Shown piece after piece: positions 23,307 through 26,552 of a stretch of DNA of 26,552 nucleotides. Numbering within the stretch: position 1 is the stretch's first letter; the number at the start of each line of letters is the position of its first letter. Under the pieces are notes generated by a model, which saw nothing but the letters and a program-made list of their open reading frames with translations, was not told the origin of the DNA and searched no databases. This stretch comes from a virus. The DNA is taken from positions 1 to 26,552 of the IMG/VR virus record IMGVR_UViG_3300035670_001095, one strand, 5' to 3'. Both the position numbers and the translations under genes were made by a program.

Positions 23307-23741
23307 ATGCCACCATTCCATGAAACAGTTAGGCGAGAGATGTTCAAGAGAGATGAAGGAACCTGTCAAAATGATAATTGCGTATGTCGTAAGGTGTATG
23401 GTCAAAATGCTCAATGGCGTGACGGCTTTGCCATTCAAATGGCTCATTACCCAGACAGACACCAGCCGAGAGTAGACTTTAACCCCGACAATGGCAGGGC
23501 TTCGTGTTGGGCTGCACACCTTATTGAAACGATACAAACTGGCAACCACAGAGGGGCTTCTACAATGTATGAGCAGTTCAGTAGCCGTAGTTATGAATGG
23601 ATTAGAGAACACGGTTTCCGCGATGAGAAAATGCCACTCCAATGGTACTACGACTATGCAGACTGCCTGAATAGGAGTGACGAGCTAGGTATAGAGGGAT
23701 TAGTATTGTCAGCTCAAGAGAATTTCGGGATTGGTGAATAG
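23307..23741 (+). CDS. Stand-alone HNH nuclease-like protein
   Basis: Encodes 144 residues from ATG 23307. An in-frame ATG at 23268 lies inside the terminator hairpin and adds 13 hydrophobic residues, so it is rejected. The sequence has the generic HNH layout: VRREMFKRDEGTCQ at the N-terminus, Cys residues of a zinc knuckle (TCQNDNC), IQMAHYPDRHQ supplying the first His, and DFNPDNGRASCWAAH with the Asn, Cys and last His. The C-terminal 60 residues are helical and acidic. It lies outside the late operon and is followed by a shared terminator. It could be a free-standing homing enzyme or the HNH partner used by some terminases at cos sites. Promoter not identified. Confidence 0.75.
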   Translation: MPPFHETVRREMFKRDEGTCQNDNCVCRKVYGQNAQWRDGFAIQMAHYPDRHQPRVDFNPDNGRASCWAAHLIETIQTGNHRGASTMYEQFSSRSYEWIREHGFRDEKMPLQWYYDYADCLNRSDELGIEGLVLSAQENFGIGE

Positions 23742-23747
23742 AAAAGA

Positions 23748-23789
23748 GGTGGCTCTTAAAAGATATAAAATCGCTACTCAAGAGCCACC
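23748..23789. terminator. Inverted repeat between convergent genes, bidirectional terminator
   Basis: GGTGGCTCTT (23748-23757) and AAGAGCCACC (23780-23789) form a perfect 10-bp stem with a 22-nt AT-rich loop. It lies between the HNH gene stop and the stop of the leftward operon. On the minus strand the stem is followed by TCTTTTC. The long loop makes it less classic than the hairpin at 23257. Confidence 0.65.
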
Positions 23790-23797
23790 ATTTCCCC

Positions 23798-23857
23798 CTA
23801 CTTTCGGTGTTGCCGTTTACGGCGTTTGCGGAGCTTTCGCTCTTTTGGCTTGCCCAT
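23798..23857 (-). CDS. 19-residue arginine/lysine-rich peptide
   Basis: A tiny frame, MGKPKERKLRKRRKRQHRK: 12 of 19 residues are Lys or Arg. The ATG is preceded by AAAGGAG four bases upstream, and this SD overlaps the stop of the gene before it (CGCTAAAGGAG), so the two genes look coupled. A nucleic-acid-binding or ribosome-associated role is suggested only by its charge. It is the last gene of the leftward operon, 9 nt before the inverted-repeat terminator. Because it is so short, coding must be tested; the strong SD is the main support. Confidence 0.5.
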   Translation of the reverse strand: MGKPKERKLRKRRKRQHRK

Positions 23858-23866
23858 AGGACTCCT

Positions 23867-23992
23867 TTAGCGGATTAGTATCCACTTTACAACTTTGGTT
23901 GTTACATTGAAAAAGACGTGGAACAGCCCTGCGGCCGTTTCTACGACTTTCCATAGCACCCAGCCTGCGCCGTTGATGGGGTCGTCTGACAT
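23867..23992 (-). CDS. 41-residue small amphipathic/membrane-associated protein
   Basis: Encodes MSDDPINGAGWVLWKVVETA and so on, ending KWILIR. The acidic N-terminus is followed by a hydrophobic amphipathic helix of about 30 residues rich in Trp, Phe and Val with spaced Lys, suggesting membrane association. It has the best ribosome binding site of the window, AAGGAGGTGAGGCAA before the ATG, strong evidence that it is translated. It follows 435 nt of non-coding sequence on the same strand and is coupled to the 19-residue peptide. Function unknown. Confidence 0.68.
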   Translation of the reverse strand: MSDDPINGAGWVLWKVVETAAGLFHVFFNVTTKVVKWILIR

Positions 23993-24000
23993 TTGCCTCA

Positions 24001-24427
24001 CCTCCTTTTTGTAGGGATGTTGAAAGAACTTCGGAATTTCGCCGAATATGAGGAATTTAATTCACTCTATGTATGTATCTAGCTAGTAACGCTCCAGGCT
24101 ATTGCCAATCCGCTTTCGCCATGAGTCCTAAACCATACGCACCTCTAAATACATACATACAAAGAACTCTAACCTGCTGGCTTGGTAGGGGACTTGAACC
24201 CATATAGACAACCCTCGCACCAATAGTTGTATACACTTATGGTGGTCAGCTGTAGTCCTACCTCCGCTTAGCTAGCATCACTTTTTATTAGACGAACACA
24301 AGCCAACAGATTACAATCCTCTATTCTATTTTAAGGTGCTAGCCACTCTGTAAGGTGTGCGGTAACAATGGCCTGCCCATAGTACCACCGCCACCACACG
24401 CCCTACAGGGCGGCTATGCCCCGCCTA
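24001..24427 (-). other. Non-coding, structured stretch inside the leftward operon
   Basis: No frame longer than about 35 codons with a plausible ribosome site is found on either strand. Several inverted repeats are visible: CGCCCT-AC-AGGGCG at 24399-24412; an extended imperfect hairpin 24354-24399 (GTGTG with CACAC, GCGGT with ACCGC, ATGG with CCAT around CCTGC); CACCA/TGGTG about TTGTATACA near 24219-24245; and the 11-bp arms TATGTATGTAT (24068-24078) and ATACATACATA (24149-24159). On the minus strand GGGTTCAAGTCCCC (24201-24188) looks like a tRNA T-arm, but no complete cloverleaf forms. It may be a non-coding RNA, a long leader or remnant tRNA material. Confidence 0.4.
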
Positions 24428-24601
24428 CTATTTCCACTTACAACCGCACTCTCTGCACTTGTAGGTTTTTGGCAGAAACGGAATCATTATGAGCCCGATG
24501 CCCATACTTATAAAGGCAAACACTAGAAACGCGCACCCCATATCGCGACTGGTAGAAATCTTTTTACCGCCGCACTCTGGACACTTATTTATTACTGACA
24601 T
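24428..24601 (-). CDS. 57-residue zinc-ribbon membrane protein
   Basis: Encodes MSVINKCPECGGKKISTSRD, then one hydrophobic segment (about residues 22-43, GCAFLVFAFISMGIGLIMI) and a C-terminal CRECGCKWK. The two CxxC pairs (Cys7/Cys10 and Cys49/Cys52) would form one zinc ribbon split by, or folded beside, a membrane hairpin or helix, as in small zinc-ribbon proteins of bacteria and phages. The frame ends TAG at 24428-24430. No SD sequence is visible, with AT-rich sequence before the ATG. The CxxC symmetry makes chance unlikely. Function unknown. Confidence 0.68.
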   Translation of the reverse strand: MSVINKCPECGGKKISTSRDMGCAFLVFAFISMGIGLIMIPFLPKTYKCRECGCKWK

Positions 24602-24612
24602 TGTTTTATTAT

Positions 24613-24747
24613 TTATAAATGAAATACCACACTAAGTACAACCCAAAACCATAAGGCAAGGGCTATGAATATAACGAGCGCGTATCGCTTTTTAACCTTC
24701 TTATTCTCCTCTATCTCGCGCCCAAACTGGTCTTGTAAATCGTCCAT
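24613..24747 (-). CDS. 44-residue single-pass membrane protein
   Basis: Encodes MDDLQDQFGREIEENKKVKK, then one strongly hydrophobic segment (about residues 23-44, ALVIFIALALWFWVVLSVV). The charged N-terminus would face the cytoplasm. Its ATG overlaps the stop of the preceding gene by one base (TAATG), which supports translation by coupling; an AAGGG lies about 10 nt upstream. Function unknown; it could act at the host membrane, for example in exclusion of other phages or as a small holin-like regulator, but nothing in the sequence decides. Confidence 0.66.
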   Translation of the reverse strand: MDDLQDQFGREIEENKKVKKRYALVIFIALALWFWVVLSVVFHL

Positions 24748-25043
24748 TATGATTTCCCTTGTTTACTAAGGTTAGATAATAATTCTGCTTTGACTTCCTC
24801 AAAGGTTTTGTTCAGCTCCCTTGAATTCCACTCTCCAAACCGTTGTATTGCGAGTTGGTATTTATCGTTGTTGTGTAGGTCATCTAATGCCTGTTCATAG
24901 ATTTCCCTCTCCCTCTCATCAAGTAGTTGTTGGACTTTCTCTGTTATCTGATTAAGAAATTCTTGGTCAATATACCCAACTCCTTCTGCTATAAACTTTT
25001 CAAGTTTTGATAGACTGTCAACTTCCTCTTTAATGTTTCTCAT
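24747..25043 (-). CDS. 98-residue coiled-coil protein of unknown function
   Basis: A charged, helical protein (98 residues). Residues 1-25 and 35-60 form probable coiled coil (ITEKVQQLLDEREREIYEQ), followed by a polar loop and a last helix (EEVKAELLSNLSK). No enzymatic motif, signal peptide or membrane segment. It has a strong SD, AAAGGAGG 7 nt before the ATG, lying in the end of the previous gene, and its ATG shares a base with that gene's stop (TAATG). The same arrangement joins it to the next gene, so three genes are tightly coupled. Confidence 0.78.
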   Translation of the reverse strand: MRNIKEEVDSLSKLEKFIAEGVGYIDQEFLNQITEKVQQLLDEREREIYEQALDDLHNNDKYQLAIQRFGEWNSRELNKTFEEVKAELLSNLSKQGKS

Positions 25044-25465
25044 TACTTATCCTCCTTTGATAATTTATCCTGCTCCTCTTGTAGGAGGGTTTTAATCTTT
25101 TTGGCTACTGCTTGGGCTTGCTCTTTGGTTTGGAAGTAGTTGCCTAGTCGGTATTTATCCTCATCACTAGATAAATAAGCTTCCATAAGCATATAGACTT
25201 CACCATTGTCTAAAATGCTGAAATAGTTCCCCCATTTACTAGCTCTCCACCTTTTTGGAATAACTTCCTCGATATAGTCAACTTCCAACTCCAGCAACTC
25301 ATCTACATTTATACCAATCTCCACATCATCGACACCTTCTGCTTTGACGGAATAAACAATACCTAAGCCACCCCCAAGATCCTCAGCCTGCATATCTTGT
25401 GGCTCAAATACATTACCTCCAAAATCCACTATTCTTTTTGTTAGTCTATATTTTTTCATCATCAT
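25043..25465 (-). CDS. Conserved phage accessory protein
   Basis: Encodes 140 residues. The N-terminal half is an acidic beta-rich domain (KKYRLTKRIVDFGGNVFEPQ, then VDDVEIGINVDELLELEVD). The C-terminal half, beginning PKRWRASKWGNYFSILDNG and continuing to RLGNYFQTKEQAQAVAKKI, matches a short domain common in phage and prophage early-region proteins, whose pattern is W-x-aromatic strand, G-x-V-x, then R-x-GNYF-x-T-x-E-A. Its function is unknown. The start is ambiguous among three consecutive ATG codons (MMMKK). It lies 10 nt after the acidic protein gene, without a clear SD sequence. Confidence 0.75.
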   Translation of the reverse strand: MMMKKYRLTKRIVDFGGNVFEPQDMQAEDLGGGLGIVYSVKAEGVDDVEIGINVDELLELEVDYIEEVIPKRWRASKWGNYFSILDNGEVYMLMEAYLSSDEDKYRLGNYFQTKEQAQAVAKKIKTLLQEEQDKLSKEDK

Positions 25466-25475
25466 ATCTGCTTAA

Positions 25476-25805
25476 TTAAACCCTATCCCCCTCATCTGAA
25501 TATCCTGCTGGTATGTTGCTACCAGTCGCGTAGTGATACACGAACGCGCTCGCGTCAATCGGGTCGTCAATCAGGTAAATGTTGCGCAGACGATCCGCGT
25601 AGGTGCTGATGTAGTTTGCTTTATGCAGCAAGTCACCAGCCTGCATATCGTCTAGCATCGAGCTATACTCCTCACCCTCCAAGTAGCAGACCTTATCATC
25701 ATCTGCATCAAAGCCATACGCTTCAGGGCTATACTTCGCATCGCACTCGTAAATCAGCTTTACAAGCGTATTAGCGTAAGCCTCGATTAGCTTCGTTTTA
25801 TTCAT
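25476..25805 (-). CDS. Acidic 109-residue protein of unknown function
   Basis: A soluble, acidic protein: 21 Asp/Glu against 9 Lys/Arg by direct count. The N-terminal helix (KTKLIEAYANTLVKLIYECD) is followed by an acidic stretch (FDADDD) and EGEEYSSMLDDM. Many Tyr residues are present. It is the first gene behind its own promoter-like site at 25837-25864, so it may be expressed early and strongly. The charge pattern would suit a DNA mimic such as an anti-defence protein, but this is inference from composition alone, and no homologue is recognised. Confidence 0.75.
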   Translation of the reverse strand: MNKTKLIEAYANTLVKLIYECDAKYSPEAYGFDADDDKVCYLEGEEYSSMLDDMQAGDLLHKANYISTYADRLRNIYLIDDPIDASAFVYHYATGSNIPAGYSDEGDRV

Positions 25806-25836
25806 ATTATATAGATTGCTTAACTTATCTAACTGT

Positions 25837-25864
25837 ATTATATACCTTTAGGGATACAATGCAA
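25837..25864 (-). promoter_or_regulatory. Minus-strand sigma-70-like promoter
   Basis: On the minus strand TTGCAT (25864-25859), a 16-nt spacer and a perfect TATAAT (25842-25837). The start would be near 25830, giving a leader of about 25 nt before the ATG of the acidic protein gene at 25805. It would drive genes 25805 to 23798. The site lies in the 64-nt gap after the nuclease gene. Confidence 0.68.
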
Positions 25865-25869
25865 TAGCC

Positions 25870-26208
25870 CTATAGTGTCGTTTCTAATATTCTCCAGCCA
25901 CCCATAAAGTAAACCCAAAATACCCAACCTTTATAGGGCTCTTTGAGCATTATATAGCAGGGTACTTTGACACCATTCGACTCGATCCAGTTGGTGATTT
26001 TCTTTTTGGCGGCGGATACATTGCTTTTATTACTCTTGACCTGCACGAAACTCACTTTTTCGCCTTTGACTGCTACAAAATCGAACATACCAAAAAAGTC
26101 GGGGCTCTGCAGTAGTGATTTGTTCTTTTTGTCTACCACCCAACCCCATCGAGTCCAGAGCTTGCGAGCCTGTGCCTCGTAGTAGTCGCCTTTACTTACT
26201 GTTGACAT
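25870..26208 (-). CDS. PD-(D/E)XK-like nuclease
   Basis: Encodes 112 residues from the ATG at 26208 (MSTVSKGDYYEAQARKLW). An ATG six codons upstream is also in frame but would lie deeper in the preceding gene. AAAGG lies about 10 nt before the preferred start. The fold signature is clear: SKGDYYEAQARKLW helix, a basic loop, then SPDFFGMFDFVAVKG with candidate Asp ligands, and VSFVQVKSNKS, where QxK stands for the usual ExK. Related short nucleases include Holliday-junction resolvase-like and Vsr-like proteins. The C-terminus is a beta-rich PYKGWVFWVYFMGGWRIL. It overlaps the upstream HTH gene by 17 nt. A role in DNA processing is likely. Confidence 0.78.
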   Translation of the reverse strand: MSTVSKGDYYEAQARKLWTRWGWVVDKKNKSLLQSPDFFGMFDFVAVKGEKVSFVQVKSNKSNVSAAKKKITNWIESNGVKVPCYIMLKEPYKGWVFWVYFMGGWRILETTL

Positions 26209-26500
26209 TCTGCAGTACCTTTTCAATTTTATCTGAAACTCGCTTCAAAATAGATTTCGCGATTAGCGTGTATCGCTCGTGCGGATTCACCTGCTTGACA
26301 CCAATCCACTTGCGGCGTTCAATTCGGGCGCGCATATATTGCGCTAGTACCGCGCGGTTCATACCGAGATCGCTGGCGATTTCGGCGATACTGATTGCCA
26401 TATACTTACGAGCTACCTCGTACCGCCTCAGCGCCTCGACCTTTTCGGGTTCGGTTTTCGCCTCGAACTCTTTAATAATTTTATTATAATCGAATTGCAT
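26192..26500 (-). CDS. Helix-turn-helix DNA-binding protein
   Basis: Encodes 102 residues from ATG 26500, which has CAAGG 5-6 nt upstream. Residues 36-60 (SIAEIASDLGMNRAVLAQYM) form a helix-turn-helix of the sigma-region-4/Xre type, followed by a basic patch (RARIERRKW) and a helical C-terminus. It may regulate the leftward operon or act in replication. The frame is also open upstream to the window edge and reads plausibly (RLTPDGKDWLNFNKAK), so the true start may lie outside the window and the gene may be cut here. It ends inside the nuclease gene start, so the two are coupled. Confidence 0.72.
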   Translation of the reverse strand: MQFDYNKIIKEFEAKTEPEKVEALRRYEVARKYMAISIAEIASDLGMNRAVLAQYMRARIERRKWIGVKQVNPHERYTLIAKSILKRVSDKIEKVLQNVNSK

Positions 26501-26552
26501 TTTTGCCTTGTTAAAATTTAACCAATCCTTGCCATCAGGAGTTAAGCGCCCC

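Noticed and set aside
24176-24306. Possible tRNA or tmRNA-like RNA on the minus strand
   Set aside because: A T-arm-like GGGTTCAAGTCCCC and a 9-bp outer pairing (GTTGGCTTG with CAAGCCAGC) are visible, but no D-arm, anticodon arm and seven-bp acceptor can be fitted together, and no CCA follows.
26501-26552. End of a separate upstream gene on the minus strand
   Set aside because: One frame ends with TGA just inside the window, but the HTH gene's own frame is also open and reads plausibly to the edge. 52 nt is too short to decide.
1-26552. CRISPR arrays, insertion sequences, integrase or attachment sites
   Set aside because: No regularly spaced repeats, transposase or recombinase motifs, or duplicated att-like sequences were found by eye.

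Overview
The window is most of the late region, plus part of a counter-transcribed accessory/early block, of a tailed double-stranded DNA phage with a siphovirus-type gene order (or a prophage of one). The order is terminase, portal, MuF-like protein, scaffold, major capsid protein, head-tail connectors, major tail protein, tail chaperones, tape measure, distal tail, tail hub, receptor-binding proteins and lysis. No integrase, repressor, transposase, CRISPR array or convincing tRNA was found. The host cannot be fixed from this sequence. Promoter-like sites look like ordinary sigma-70 sites with extended -10 elements, which argues against Bacteroidota. Many late genes lack a Shine-Dalgarno (SD) sequence. 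A Patescibacteria (CPR) host is possible but is only a guess.

Positions 1-2722 (+) hold a small lysine-tailed protein, a probable small terminase and the large terminase. The large terminase gene is interrupted by an intein (1364-2257) placed four residues after a presumed catalytic Asp of the nuclease domain. Inside that intein, in the -1 reading frame, sits a complete free-standing HNH endonuclease gene (1609-2202). It fills the linker between the N- and C-terminal splicing blocks, so about 590 bp is open in two frames. This is the most unusual feature of the window.

Positions 2723-13880 (+) hold a promoter-like site, the portal, a very large coiled-coil/collagen-like/beta-helix fibre protein with two companion structural genes (4172-9590, a module unusually placed between portal and MuF), the MuF-like protein, a second promoter-like site, scaffold, HK97-fold capsid, four head-tail connector or completion proteins and the major tail protein. 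A strong hairpin terminator at 13888-13913 closes this block.

Positions 13932-23228 (+) hold two tail-assembly chaperone frames linked by a probable -1 frameshift, a 682-residue tape measure, a distal tail protein, a hub with an inserted FCCH-like domain, a DUF859/C1q-like receptor-binding protein, a small membrane protein, an M23-like endolysin with an SH3b domain and coiled coil, a 33-residue membrane peptide and a holin candidate. A textbook terminator lies at 23257-23283. It is followed by a second, stand-alone HNH protein (23307-23741).

Positions 23798-26552 (-) are a leftward operon meeting the late genes tail to tail. It encodes an HTH protein, a PD-(D/E)XK-like nuclease, an acidic protein with its own promoter-like site, two small soluble proteins and four tiny proteins (44, 57, 41 and 19 residues) not found by length-limited gene calling. 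About 430 nt of apparently non-coding, structured sequence lies inside it (24001-24427). Several genes of this operon have strong SD sequences, unlike the late operon.
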